From the NCBI GenBank assembly GCA_013398015.1, contig VZRR01012411.1, positions 186,001-250,000 of the forward strand: a DNA stretch of 64,000 nt, given 5' to 3'. A program made the translations under genes and the position numbers. The notes beneath the pieces are model-generated. The model saw only the letters and a program-made list of their open reading frames with translations. It ran no database searches and was not told the DNA's origin. Source of the DNA: Oreocharis arfaki (taxonomy: Eukaryota; Chordata; Aves; Passeriformes; Paramythiidae). Numbering within the stretch: the stretch's first letter is position 1; every line of letters starts with the position of its first letter. Of this stretch, positions 1 through 13,700 are shown piece by piece.

Positions 1-974
1 TTATTGCAGCTGGAGAGAATGGACCTACCTGGAGCCTCTGGCAGAAAGCACCAGTGGAGTCTTGAGGCTGACCTTTGGGTTTTTGGAGCTGAGCATACAG
101 AGGATCTAAAGCCCAGTGCAGTCTAACTGAAAAGGAGATACTGGCAGCTTTCAAAGTGTCTGAGCCACTTTGGAGACGATTGGTACTGAAACATAGCTTC
201 TGACACCACAGTTAGCCGTGTTGAGCTGGATGGTCAAAGGGAGGGTCTCCTCTATGAATCATGCAGCAGATGCGGCATGGGGTAAGGGGGTTGCACTGGT
301 CATGTAAAGAGCTTGGGTAGGAAACCCTTGTCATCCAGGAAGTGTAGAATTGATCATGGACTGGCCAGAAGGCAAAGATTTTTGGAATGTCACCGGACAT
401 GTGCTGAAGAGGCTCCACTATATAACAAATTCTCAGAAACTGAGAAGCAACATGCCTTGTTTACTGATGAATCCTTCTGTCTTGTGGGAAAGCAGCTGTA
501 TGGAGTCCCCTATGACAGCAGAAATTGCTGGAGGAGAGCATGAATTGAATCGGTTTGCAGAGATGAAAGCCACTCGGTTGGCCTTGTACATTGCTGAAGG
601 AGAGAAATGGCCAATGCCTTTTTTTTACCTCTGTGCTGATTCATGGGTGCTGGCCCTGTGGGGGTGGTGGCAGTAATGGAAGCAAAATGTTGGCAACCTA
701 GGGGTAAACCCATCTGGGTTGCTCCATTGTGGCGAGACATCAGTGCGTGGCCGAAAGGTGTGTTACCAAGGATGAAGGCCAAAGTCGTAGACTACATGAA
801 TTCAACAAACAATTTTTTTGTGGACATTTTATGAACATTTGACAGAGGTGTTCCACAGACTAGGGGAATGATGTCTCTATATTGATCAAAACAGATAAGT
901 AGGGAAGGTGATGGGATATTGGGAAGTGTGAAACTTGGTGTGACATAAAGAGTATGGAATAAGGGGTGGGTAAG
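1..974 (+). mobile_element. Decayed ERVL-like provirus, internal (pol RNase H) remnant
   Basis: Retroviral pol-like sequence read in more than one + strand frame, so it is broken by frameshifts and stops. Two RNase H-type motifs remain: AEMKA, carrying the catalytic Glu, and ADSW with its Asp at 638-640. The downstream segment GKPIWVAPLWRDI resembles the end of ERVL RNase H in a different frame. Only about 200 nt separate that segment from the LTR, so integrase coding sequence is absent, and no env is seen. A purine-rich tract at about 955-974 abuts the LTR like a polypurine tract. The 5' part of the element lies outside the window. It is not functional. Confidence 0.75.
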
Positions 975-1550
975 TGTTAGCTTTGGCTGGGGTAGAGTTG
1001 ACCTTCTTCACAGCTATGGGGCTGTGTTTTGGATTTGTGCTGAACACAGGGTTGATAGTATAGAGATATTTTTCTTATTGCTGAGCAGGGCTTACACACA
1101 GTCAAGGCTTTTTCTGATTTTTGTACTGCCATGCTGGTGAGGAGACTGTGTGTATTTGGGAGTCTGGGAGGAGACACAGCAGGGGCAGGTGACCCAAACT
1201 GGGCCCCAGAGGGATATTCCATATGACATAATGTTCAGTATATGAGGTGGAGAGAAGAAGGAGAAAGGGGGGACATTTGAAGGGATGGCATTTGTCTTCT
1301 CAAGTCACTGTTACCTGTGGTGGAGCCCTGCTCTCTTGGAGATGGCTGAACACCTGCCTGCCCATGGGAGGCAGTGAATTAATTCCTTGTTTTGCTCTTC
1401 TTGTGTACATGGCTTTTGTTTTCCCTATTAAACTGTCTTTATCTCAGGTCGTGAGTTCTCTACCTTGTACCTTCCAGTTCTCTCCGCTAGTGGGGGAGTG
1501 AGCAAGTGGCTGCATGGGACTTGGCTGTTGGCTGGAGTTAAACCACAACA
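975..1550 (+). mobile_element. ERVL-like 3' LTR (bird type)
   Basis: A 576-bp element with TGTTAG...CACAACA ends. It has the landmarks of the abundant bird ERVL LTRs: GGCTGGGGTAGAGTT near the 5' end, GGGGCTGTGTTTTGGATTTG, GATATTCCATA before a degraded TATA box (CAGTATATGAG, about 1231), CCTGCCCATGGGAGGCAGTG, an ATTAAA poly(A) signal and GGAGTTAAACCACAACA at the 3' end. The 5 bp that follow are CTAGG. The matching 5' target duplication would lie outside the window. Family recognition is from memory. A solo LTR is excluded because pol sequence and a purine tract lie directly upstream. Confidence 0.85.
1427..1432 (+). terminator. ATTAAA poly(A) signal inside ERVL-like LTR
   Basis: CCTATTAAACTGTC is the normal position of the polyadenylation hexamer in this LTR type. 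It lies in the sense direction of TTC39B, upstream of the visible exons, so it could in principle cause premature termination. There is no evidence that it does. Confidence 0.5.
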
Positions 1551-4500
1551 CTAGGTGAAAATATGTATAATATCACTGAAGTACTGTTAACTTAACCTGT
1601 TCTGGGGTAAATTAAAGAATATGCTCATCTAATGTGATAAAATGTATGAACTTCCTGTCAGTTCCAGGAAAACTATGTGGAGGTAGGGAAAAAAATAAGA
1701 TAAGAGGAAAACAACATGAATCAGAAAGAGAGTGTGAGTCAGCATTACTGACTGAACTGTTCATCAGTCTAGTAACTTTCTGTAGAAATTGGTTTGTGAT
1801 GTTTTGGGAGTAGAAGAGGAAATGTGCTTATTCTGAGCCTCTGCACAGAAATGCCAGCAAAGATAGCCAAGTTGCTTCTGAGTCAGCGTGCTCCTTTCTT
1901 CTGACTATTCTGGTATCAAGTTACGAATCTGAGTTGAAATGAGTCCTTCTGGTTAAGTTCCTCTGCTGCAGGATGTAGGAAAACAGTAGAAAATATGTCA
2001 GAAGAGTAATGAAACAGAAATGAGACACTGGTAGAGAATGTGATTCACTTACCAGAAATAACAGTTTGAGAAAACTAGCTTCCCAGGTATTATGTCTGAA
2101 GTGGCAAAGTAGCGTCATAAGCATGCTTGATGCAGGAAACAGTAAATATATTAACTTAAGGAGTACTGTTTGCGTTATCTGCAGGCTTTTGTCACATACT
2201 GACAGCACCAGGGGAGCTAGTCAGTGCCAGAGGGAAAGAATGTGATGGCCAAATGCTGAAGAGATCTGCTTCTTACCCATTTAACTAGGAAAAGATAGTT
2301 TTGACATGGTGCCAGCTTGTTTAAAGACCCTGTTCATGGTCTCATTATGCAGATACTGATGCGTACTGTGGTGATGCTAGAGCTGGTGGTATGTTGGGAT
2401 TTGGGAGCCTGATGGCAAACTGTCCGCACTTGTAGCTAAAATGGTATTGTGTCCATGGTGTGTTAAATTAAATAAAGGTTAGATTTTCCTTCCAGCGGGA
2501 GTTCCAGCAGTTTCTGATTGCAGGGTAAGGGAGCATGCAGATTTACGATGTACAAGTACAGAAGATTTATTTCTGTTCACTAAGCTGGTACTTAGTAAAG
2601 CAGTTGGAAACAAAACATTGCCCTTACACCTTGATCCTTGCCATCAGAAAAGTGCTTTAATGGCGGAGTACTGTAATACTTTAATTTCTCTGTTGTTGCT
2701 TCTCAGATGAGAAGCATATTCTTTTGAGGCTGAACACAAATACTTTGAAACGAAGTGTATAAAACAGTAATCAGTTGTTAAATTACCTGTAGTTACCAGT
2801 GATCCATCTTCCCTCAGATTGTTTTATGAGCTCTGTGGTTACACATGTCTTGCTTGCCATTCTCTTCCCTCTCTGACTTCAGATGACTGTTCATAATTCT
2901 CTATACTCTGTGTAGAGCAGAACATTGCCTCGCATGGGGTTTTTCTGTTCTCATAGTTGACAGAGCTCTTTGCCCACCACAAAGTTAGTAAGCATGCCTG
3001 CAAGTGAGAGAGGACCAAAAGGGCCATTTGCCCTCTATAATTTTGAAGATTCCACTCACCTTGGTGTGGACCCTGGCATTTGTATGGGAAGACACTTGGA
3101 ACAGGCCACTACTTCAGTGTTAGTCACAAAATAGGTTGTAGTGTGCAAGTATGAAAGAATAAAAACTCATTCTTGCTGTTTAGTAGATATGAACTTCAGT
3201 GACTGGTGGTGTGGTGGTGGTGATTTTTATTTTGCCCTTAAAGACAACCACTGCCAGTTTGGTATTTAAACGAAGGAAAATTTCCCTCCCCCATTCTCCT
3301 CCCACCCTTTTTTTTACCTTCTTGAAAAACTTTAGAAAACAGCTAACCCATTCTTCCTAGCGGAAAAGGCAGAGCAAATGGAATGAGTAATCTAGCTAGG
3401 CATGGACGAAGTGGAAGAGTTTCGTTAAACACAAATGTGAAAAGAAGGTATAGAAGCATGGGAACACACAGTGGGTCGGATGATGTGTTATTAAGGGACT
3501 AACTCAGGTCCTTGCTTGTGTACTAGAAGAAAAATGAGCCTTTAAATCTAGCTAAAAAATACTTACTTGGCGTTTTTTTGCTGTCAGATAGTATTCTTGG
3601 AATTAGCTAATAAAATTGAGTGTTTTAAAAAAACTTCTGGTCTTTATAAGCAAGCCTTTTTTTATTTTTTGACAGTGTTCTTTGGAGGGTAAAAAAATCC
3701 CTGTCCAGTCATACCTTCATGTCCACCTCTTTGTTTGTTTGTTTTGTATGTGTGTTACTGTTAGATTTAGAACAGCTGCGCTCCTCTGTTGTTCTCTTCT
3801 TAAATTCCTCCTTTAGAGTTCTTGTCTTCTGGTCAGTACTTAAATATTTATCTCATTGACATGATCTGTTGCTTACCACTGCTTAACCTTACTTGGATAA
3901 AGCCCATTATCTAGTTTAAACCTGTTGTTTTAAGTCTGTAGAGAGATTATCTTTTCCAGATCCAGCTGTGCACATTGATGGCTGTGTAGCTTCTAGCTAT
4001 ACGTCACTACCGTGATTGTCCAATTTGTCCCCAGTTTGGCCCATGGAATAATTTGTGAGTGCTCCTGAGTGTTTCAGGTAGAACTGGCCAAAGAATGGGT
4101 TTGTTGGGATGGCTTCTGTTTAAGCCAAGTGCGAGTGATTTTACTTGAAGTGAATTAGGAAAGCTTTTGGCACATCTACAGGTTTCTGACAGGACTATTT
4201 TTAGTATACCTGTTTTCTGAATGAGTGTTAATTGCTTTTTTTGATGAAAATATTATCTTGTCACCTCTCTTGAGATTCTGATGTGAGGACAGAGTCTGGA
4301 ACAGCGTTTGAACTGGTGGGAAAGATTGAGTGCTTGGATACACTGATAAGTTTTGAGAATTTTCCTGGTAAGAATAGGAGGGCAGAGCCATAAATGTCAC
4401 TTACATTAGCAGAGGGTGCACCTTTGTAACACAGATAAAGTGTTAAGCATATGATTTGGTTTTTTAAAGCTAAATTTTGAAAATGAAATAAAACAGAATC

Positions 4501-4595
4501 ACTACGAAACATCTTCTGTGTAACAGAAAGGGAAGGTATATTTTTATTTTTTGTTTATATTTACAGTTTGAGTAAAGTAAGAATCTGTTTTTTAG
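1551..4595 (+). other. TTC39B intron (3' part), upstream of first visible exon
   Basis: No exon, RNA gene or recognised repeat was identified apart from short simple repeats (GGT-rich at about 3205-3222, TTTG-rich at about 3731-3757). It ends in the acceptor at 4594-4595. Confidence 0.6.
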
Positions 4596-4700
4596 GGCAT
4601 CTAAGATGGATCTCAAGTGTGCTCTGGAAGAATGTTCAATGGCACTGAACTTATTTCTAAACAATAAGTTCTCTGAAGCACTGGAACTACTTCGTCCATG
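4596..4700 (+). CDS. TTC39B: TTC39B exon 1 of 17 visible
   Basis: Encodes residues 1-34 of the visible protein and two bases of Trp35. It carries the first helical pair (ALEECSMALNLFLNNKFSEA). The acceptor is preceded by TTTTTTAG and the donor is G|GTGAGA. The first base completes a codon begun in an upstream exon. An in-frame ATG at 4606 could serve as an alternative start, but the strong acceptor argues for an internal exon. Confidence 0.9.
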
Positions 4701-7700
4701 GTGAGATTCTGTTATTTGCTGAAGTTGTTGTAAACAGATATATCTATCTGTTTACATATATATTATGTATTACAGATATATATTATATCTGCTTTATATA
4801 ATTTAAAGCCTATGAAGATAGTAGTTTTAATTTATTCTCTTTTGTCTGAAAGCATTTCTCCATATTTGGGGTTTTTTTAATTTATTTTTTGAGTCATTGA
4901 AACCATCTCAAAAACTGTTGATGAAGCACTGAATTGTCATGTTAGAGTTTATCTTTCAAGCTGTCTTTCCTCATGCAGAGGGGAAAATCTGGGGAGCAAG
5001 ACCTTATTCAATGCATCTTTGATCAAATAATTTGTACAATGAAGCTGCTTTTGACAATACAGAGAAGCTGGAACAAAACTCCAGAATACTCTTTTTTTTG
5101 TGTTTTATATTATGTTTGAGTCTGGTTTGAATCTTTAAGCTCATCTTTCGATCTTCTGACTAATTCTGCTTGTTCTGTCTTCTGACTAATTCTGCTTGTT
5201 CTCCTGTTGCCTTTCCTCCACTGACAAGAAAAGCATGGCAGTGCAGATGTAGGAAATTAAAGAATATGGAGAAGTTCACAGGTGAAACCTATCTTATCTG
5301 TGACTTTGTGGGGAGGCAGTCTGGGTGGCTGATCTTTAGGACTGGTATCTGAATCCCATCCACCATTCTTCTCTTGTCCGTGTCTGAAGGAAGCACAGGA
5401 TATTGAGGGATATGTTGGCAAGAGGGATATGTAGCCTGTGGTAATAGAGTGAAATAATGTTCTTGCTCTGCAGTTTGGTGCTAGTAAGAATGAATTAAGA
5501 GTGATGTGCTGGTATTGTATGAGCAAGTTCAAGAACAGCTTTGAATGAAACATCAGAAGGATGACACAGCTATCAAGTGTTTGCTTTTGGTGCTGTGGAG
5601 AGCTCAAGTGAGGAAGGCGGTAGGCAAGGATATCATCTTTTAAAATCAGTTATAGTTAGACTCAGGCTCTCTTCTCAGAGCATTGTGTAGTGTTATTTGT
5701 AATAGAACAATGCTTTGAGAAGGGCTGCCTGCACTTGTGTGTATGCTAAAGCTGGTTTTGGGTGGTATTGTAAAATAAGTTCTGTGTGCAGGGATTGTGC
5801 CTGAGTGTATTGCTAGATACATGCACCCACATATTGCCCCAATGTTTTTGTATATTTCATTTTGCATTGTAAAACAAAAAACTCTCTTGTTTTGTATTAG
5901 TGTTTTTATGTACTGCAAATAATTTAAGTGATGTTTGCTAATAAACTCTGAGCTCATTATTTAGCATATCACAGAGGTTGACCTATCCTAGCAAAGAAAC
6001 AAAAAGCTGCCTTAAAAAAAAAACCCAGTTGTTTTACTGAAAAATAGCCTTTTATTGAAAGTTAAGTCCTTAAATAATACAAAAATTGTAGGGTAAGTGT
6101 TGATATATTTGAGGAAAACTTAGCCCAAAGGTCTGTCTTTGAATCTGTGTAAGATTTCTGTCTTGCATTTGGTAGTTGGCTCCTTGATTTAGAAGGAAGA
6201 ATAGATGTTGAGGAAACTGGAGATGAATCAATAGGGAGCTAGCAGCATATCTAGAAGATCTATTTTATCTAGAGCATATGACTCAGATGGTTTTGGTTCA
6301 GTTTGACAAAAAGGAGACTTGGGCGTTAATCTAGTTAAGCTAGCATTAATCTATCATTAATCTAGCGGTCTGGATCTGTTGAGGGAAAGTTGCAGAGGCA
6401 TCCTTCTCCAAAGGGCCAGATGGTGAAACAAGAGTCAAGTCTCCGCAAGATGAGGCTTAAGAGGTTCAAACTGGACACTGGAAGAATGTACATTACTAGT
6501 ACAGTACCCAGAGAGGCTGCCAAAGGAGTATGCAGTCTTCATCTTTAACTTCTTGAAACTTGGTTAGTCAAAACCTGAGTTCGCCTGACATAATGTAGGC
6601 AGTAATGCTGCTGCAATTGTATGTGACCTCCCTAAGCCTTTTCCAACAATTTTTTTTGTAATTCTCTAATTACATTGTGAAAGCCAGACTAGTTCAGTGT
6701 GGTTTTTATGCAGAACTGAGCATGTGTGTGTACTGACATTTGTATGACAAATGTAAATTTTGTCTTTGGATCATGTAATAATGTTAGAAGAATGTCCTTA
6801 TGTTAAGTGAAAGCATGTGAACAGCTATGTGTGTCAAAGCTTAACTAAATTAAATAGATATACCAGAGGACTGTAAATGGTATTTAATTAAGCGTAAGTG
6901 TTTGAGTAACCCTAGTGGGATATTTTCTGGAATTTGCTGTGACAGTATCCTGTGGAGGCAGACCTGCAGCATCCACTGGAAGATGATATTACTAGGTTAT
7001 ATTCTCATGTCTGTTATTTTCCTGCTTAATTCTTCTGTCTTTTCACAAATTAATACAAGTGCCTCTGCATTTAATTTTGTATTGCAATGTAAAGTGTTGT
7101 GTAAATGCGTAAGATTCATGTTTTCCCTAGGTCCAAAGATAGTATGTATCATGCACTTGGATACAGCACTATTTTAGTTATGCAAGCTGCTATGACCTTT
7201 GAACAGCAGGATATACAAGTGGGGATTTCTACAATGAAGGAAGCTTTGCAAACCTGCCAGAGGTAAGCCCGAGCAATGACTGTTACGAGATACTAAACCC
7301 AATAAGCATTCTTCATGAGATACCCCAGTTCTCTGTGTGCTTTTAAAGCAGGCTTGTCTGTACGATAGTGGTCTAAATTTGTGAAGGTGGAGTAAGTCCC
7401 ACTACACAATTACTACTGGAGAAGATATTTTTCCAGATGATATTCTGGAAACAACAGACTTGTCGTGTCTGGGTATTTATAGCCACTGAAGTTAGTTAGA
7501 TGGTTGGTTCACTGTGTAGACCTACACATAAGCTGACATTACATGATTGAACTGTCTAAGCTATTGACAGCTGTGACCTTTTGTTTTCCAAATTTAAAAG
7601 GCCTATATTTTGAATTTTTCCTTTCAGCATGAAAACAGTCTTTTTTTAAAAGTGGTTTCCAAAGGTTGAGCCTATGGTCTAATACAATTAAGCTTGTACT

Positions 7701-10700
7701 AATGTTTCTTCTGAAAACCAAATAAATTTTTTTATTGTTGTTACAAATGTGTTTAGCTTACCTTAAAATTAAAGAGCTATTATTCACATCAGAAATTATC
7801 TGTACTGAACATTTAACTTCTGGTCTTTCTTTGAACAGCCATGAGATAGAATAGAAAATAAAAGCTATTAGTGATCATTATTTTTTTAATTAAAAAACCC
7901 TTAGAAAATTGGTTGTGAAAGCTAAAGTGCTTAAAAACCTCTGACAAAAATAGAAATTATTTCTGCTTTATTGGTTCTTCATCATATTGGTTAGGCCATA
8001 TTTTATCACAAATGATCTCCCAAGAAACGACTGCCAAATGTTAGGCATTTAACATCATCATCTTAGCAATGGCAAAAATAAGGAAATGAGAAAACATTAT
8101 CAGATACTATTTAAGAAGAGAAGGGGTCAGCAGTTCCTGCATCTTTTTCAGGTGTGCTATCATTTTGCAGTTTCATCTGAACTATGTTGTTTAGTGTGTC
8201 TGAAGATTAGATGTCCCTGTACTCTAGGCAGCCGCAAGACAGGATTTCATCTCTGCAGGATATGAACTTTAATTCATGAGTACTCTGGTCTAGTCTGTCG
8301 CAAGACTCATAAAAATGCACAAGGAGGAAAATTAAATGTTCGAAGGTGAAGAATTACCAGAACTACATGTACTTTAATTTACTCTTTCCTTGTATGTATT
8401 ATGTTAATGTGTAGTGTCATAATCTTGCTGTCAGGATCCCGCAATTGTCAGTGTGAAGAGTAGTGTAAACAAATTATAAGCTAATGCTTAGTATTTATAA
8501 TCTGAGACTCCCTGGCTTAGAGAGTGCATTCATTTTCTAAATGTAGAATTGTTTCTGTAGCTTCTTCATAAAGCTGAGCTGTTTGTAATTTTTTGTCAAA
8601 AATTAATTTTTGGAATTAAAACATGTACAATTGAAATCCCTTGGAAGTAAAGTATGTGATTGTTTTGGCATTCTATCTGGCATAAACCACCATAAAATAC
8701 TGAAGCATTTGTGTTGGAAAACAGAGCTCCTTCTGAGTTTTTCATTCTAATTCCAAGTTCAAGTTTAAGGAACAGAAAAAAGCAATTCATGAAACTTCAA
8801 AGTCCGGTTCAAGTTTCTTGCCCAGCATCAGAGACACCTCTACTGTGAGTGGAAGTGGGGTTGAAGCTATCATAGATTTAAAGTACATGAATTGAAGTTG
8901 CAAGCATGCATTTAATGTTGAATAGGCTTTTTAGCCTAGAGGCATACAAGTCTTTAGACTACTGAAATAATTGAAACAATTGACAAACGATGATTTGCTA
9001 AGAATCTTTGTAAATTTTGGTTGGAAATGCTTAAGAATTCTTACGATTAAATTCAGGTTTGTGTTGAAATGTATGGGTTTCTTTTTGTCCATGCATAACT
9101 ATTTAGATTCAGGAAAAGAAGCACAGTGGTGGAATCCTTGTCCAATCTGGTTTCTAAGCAGACAGTGGATCAGTTGAGTGAAGGTAAGTGGTTTATAATA
9201 CAGTTAAAAAGTAAAAAAACCCCAAAACTACCCCTACCAATGTGTACAGATATGCTTAACTCTGTAACTTGACTAGTGTCTTACAGTAATAAACATGCAA
9301 ACCATGTATATAATCTTTTTTTTCTTATTTGAATGCAAAGCTTCAATTCATAGGAGAATTCAGCCTAATTTTTTTTGTCTCTGAGCATGCATGAATTAAG
9401 AAAGGAATGCGTTTCACAACACAGTATAGGACTGAAGAGAAATTTCCTTTTTTTGACTTAAGACAGCTCCCAGAAGTTTAAGAATCATTGATGCGGAGGA
9501 ATACATCCTTGTCATTAGTTGCATTGGAATCTGAATATATTAATAAGTTTTGTGCTTGTCTGTTTTGCCTTAAGGTGTTTTGGGAAATGATATCAGTACA
9601 TTGTTCATGGCTCTGAAAATGCTGATCTCCTATTTCTGATTCGGGCAGAATCAAGTATGCATTTTTTTCTAACCTGGCACAAGAATCCTCTTTAATACTT
9701 GGACACATCAAACTCACCACGTATGCACTACATACAGCAGCCTTGTGCATGTGGCTGGTCTTGCAGCATGGGTGCGGAGCAACTCGTGTCATGTGTGTTA
9801 AATCGAATGTACTTTAGTGCTGCATGAAGACAGAAAGTCTGCCTGGGGCTTTCAGTTTGTTGAGCATGACTTGGTGAAAACCCGTTCATAATGTCTCAGC
9901 GGATGTAGGAACAGCCTGAACCTCAGTGAGGGTTACCTTTCATCTACAGAAGTTGCTTGTAAGACATGGAAGGAGGGCTGAAAGAGTTAGTTGCTGTAGG
10001 CTATTAAGCTTAGAATCAATGGAAAGTACAGGAGACCATCTGCCAGTATGTCAGGTAGCTTTTGCCATAGACTGAAGTCTGCTCTGACAAGATTTTGTCT
10101 GAGAAGAAGGGAAATAGAACTCTGTTGAGATTTGCGTGTTACAGCTATTACTCAGCAGTTATCGAAATGGCAACAGCAGAATTTTGCTTTTTTTTTTTTT
10201 TTCCTTGTCTTGGCAGCATTTGTTTGTTCCATTGATCCCAAGAAGACAATATTGACAATGACTTTGCTGATAGTAAATAACTTTTCTTTCTTATATAGAG
10301 GAAATGCATGCTGAAATCTGCTATGCTGAGTGCTTACTACAGAAAGCTGCTCTCACCTTTGTACAGGTAAAGTCAGTTTTTGATTTTGTTTGGCAGTGCA
10401 ATGGAGAGAGATTAGTTCTTGGAAAACATCAGTCCACCAATAGATGTGGTATTTAAAACCAAATTTTTTGCTAGTTATTTCATGGCAGTGATTGAAAGCA
10501 TGGTAAATCCTGTGCTGCTCAGCCAAGTTCTCTCTTTGTTTGTATGAATAAGCAAAGATGTTATTGATATTCCGGTACCAAGGTATCACCGTAAGGTATA
10601 TTGCTGTTTTATACGAGGTGGTATGTTTAAATGATTTGACTCACATTGGACCAGTGCCTGTATAAAAATATGTTCAAGTATGAGGAAGCGTGTTGTTTGA

Positions 10701-13700
10701 AAGTGCAAGTCATTTTTTGCACCAGCGGGTAGAACGTTTCCCAACTAACAAAACTTCAGCCGATGCACACATGTAATTTCCAGTTCAGTCTTGCTCTCTG
10801 TGCACTTTGATGTGGTGTCAGGAATAATATAGTAATGAATGATTATAAAATGGTCATGCCTTAGCACTGCTGAGGTAACAATTCAGCTCACAGAAAGATC
10901 TAGTATTTTATACTGTCTGGTGCTATTGACTTAGGTTGTGGTTCAGGGACTTCATGCTACAGAGTTTTCCAATTCGATTTGAAATTTGGTTCCTGAAAAC
11001 AGGAGTTGTTAGTCATACTTTTTTGACATATGTGAGTGTTTAACAAATGTTTATTGAATATATTTTAGATAAAATCTCTTCCAATATAAATATGAGAAAG
11101 AAGTAAGCCGCATAGATACTAAGGTCAGATGGGTTCCTTTGGCAAATATTTATAAACTACTTGATCCAGTATTTGGCCAGAAGTGTCAGGAAATACTATT
11201 AATGGAATGTCGGTCTTTCCTAAAACTGGCTTTCTCCTTTACTAACCGAATGGAAGCAACCGTCTGTATTTTTGTTGGGTGCGTGGGTTCTTTTTTAAGC
11301 ATGAAAAGAATTTTGAAACAGTTGTTGAAAGAGGTGAGTTAGGACTGTATAAAATAATAAGAAACCCCTTAGATGTGTATTTTCTCTAAAACGCCACCTT
11401 CGTATTGCTTTTGACTGTAACACCCCACGCTGCTGTTTGCTGTCCTGCCCCATATTTTTTGTCTTTGGCTGACCATGATTCGTGTTAGGATGGTGATGAT
11501 AACAAAAATGTAACCACTCAGAGGGAACTAGAATTCTTGTACTGAAGCACTTGCAGTGTTTCAGACAAAACAGGTGAGGTCTTTTGAAATGGTGATCCTT
11601 TTATGGAAGCCAGAATTTCCTTTGGTTGATCATTCTGAGGCTTTTTTTTTGGTGCTTTTTCATATTCCATATTGTGTATACTGTCCCGAAGTATTTAAAT
11701 GTGCATTTCTGAAATGTCAGCACGTGTTCCCCTATTGTCTGAATTCTAGGAGAAAAAATGCCATCCTATTGAACTGATACTGTCTTGCTTTTCAGGAAGT
11801 TAGTTTTGATGGCATGTTCATTGTGGTTTTGTTTTGGTTTTTCTAGAGGTTAGTAAGCACATATATTGAGTAACAGATGTGCTTACTTTTGATCAGCAAT
11901 GGGATTTCATCTGTTCAGGGGATTCTTCAGTTTGTCTTCTGCCAGTTTCTGTAGGCTTCCTTGTGTCTGTGAGAATAGCCGTTTCCAAATGTTCTAAACA
12001 GTTCCTACAGCACCATCTGGTGGAGAGCTTTTTTGCTCTTGTAAATTTATTTACATTGCAAATTCTGCTAAAAGTAACACTTGGACTCTCTTTTTCACCT
12101 CTCTGTTCAGTTTTAAAATTTGTAACATACACCAAAGAAATGTTTCCCTGACAACTTAAAGCAAGTGTTAATGTCAGTCTTACAGACACATGTAGTAACT
12201 GAAAAACATTTTTAGTGTTTCCAATGGCCATTAACTTATAAATAAATGTAAATGTAGCTGGAAGATTTTTATGTATGTGTAATGTGTAATAGCGGAATAC
12301 ACAATATTTATACAGTTATACTATACATACAGTTAAATTTTTTTTCTTCCAGGATGAAAATATGATCAACTTTATCAAAGGTGGCCTCAAAATTAGGACG
12401 AGTTACCAAATATACAAGTAAGCTATTAGAAGACACTTAACTTCAACATTGGTATAAGCAGTTGGACTGGCATTAATGCACCCAAAATAGAAAGCGGTAT
12501 TTTTGTAGCGATCATAGTGATTATACTTAATATAATTTCTATGTTGTGTTTCCTTTTCCCTCCTTTTTTTCTCCATCACAAGAGAATGCCATCAGGTGCT
12601 ACAGATGACTCAGGGGAACAAAAGCAAAAATGAAACGTACTACCAGTTTGAAGGAGGAGTTAATCTTGGAATCGGAGCGTTCAACTTGGTATGACTTTTT
12701 CCACTACAGAAAGGCCATTGGGATAATTGTGTAGGACTGTCTTTCTTTGCATAAACAGTACGGTAACTGGTTTAACGTTTACACATTTGTAGAATAGGGA
12801 TATAGGCTTTGGAGGTTTTATGAAATATGAAAGCAGCAGTAACTTCTGGCATGCATACTTTCTGGGGTGTTTCTACTAGTTTATTCTGAACTGTTTCATT
12901 CTCTGGGAGTAACTAATGTATATATTTCTGAAGTGAAAAAGCAGCTGCATCTGCCTGTGTGTAGCAGGATTTTTTAAGATGCTTGTACTGTGGACTGGAG
13001 TGACTGTTTAATTTTAACTCCCCCATGTATCCCATTCTTCTGCTTCAGTGACATACTCTAGATTCACATAGATAATTATTATTAGAAGAATGAACAGTAA
13101 TTTACTGAGCTTGTGCAGAAGAAAATTGCGTTTTCTTTACAATTTGCCACATTTACTTTTTCACATCTGTCATGGCAATGGTGAAAGTCGATTTCTGCCA
13201 GTATGTTAATTTCTGTATCATTCTAGATTGGAGATGGCCAATTCTGAGTATGGTCAGGAGAACTCAGGTCTATCTGCACCAGCCTTTAAAATTCAAGCAG
13301 CTGTTTTCATAAGTGCTCTGACCTCTCCTTCATGGGGTCTTCTCAGTTGGAGGTGTAACAGAAAAAGTGTCTGATGGGCAGAATGCATTAGGGTGAATGG
13401 AGCTTTCTAAAAACTGATTCTCAAGTAGACCTGCTTCTTAATGCTCATTGAAAAGGTGGTTATGGTGTTTGTACATTTTCTGTCATGTAGGATATGGGGG
13501 ATGCAGTTACAGGCAGAACAAAAGTGCATATAATAGAGGGCTAAAGGATGATAGCAGCAGCTAGTATTTCTGAAACCATTCTGCTCGCTGGTCTGCTAAT
13601 TCAGTGCTCCCACAGGAGGAACAAGTAGAGCTTTTGTGATTCTCCCAATAAAATGAAATAATGGTTAAAGTAGATGACAGTTGTAGGTTGTAAGTAATAC

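Larger units (their letters stand above)
4701..7130 (+). other. TTC39B intron, with hairpin and small tandem duplication
   Basis: Contains an 11-bp perfect hairpin 29 nt past the donor, an AT-rich run (about 4738-4800) and a 26-bp tandem duplication (5152-5203). No other structure was recognised. Confidence 0.7.
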
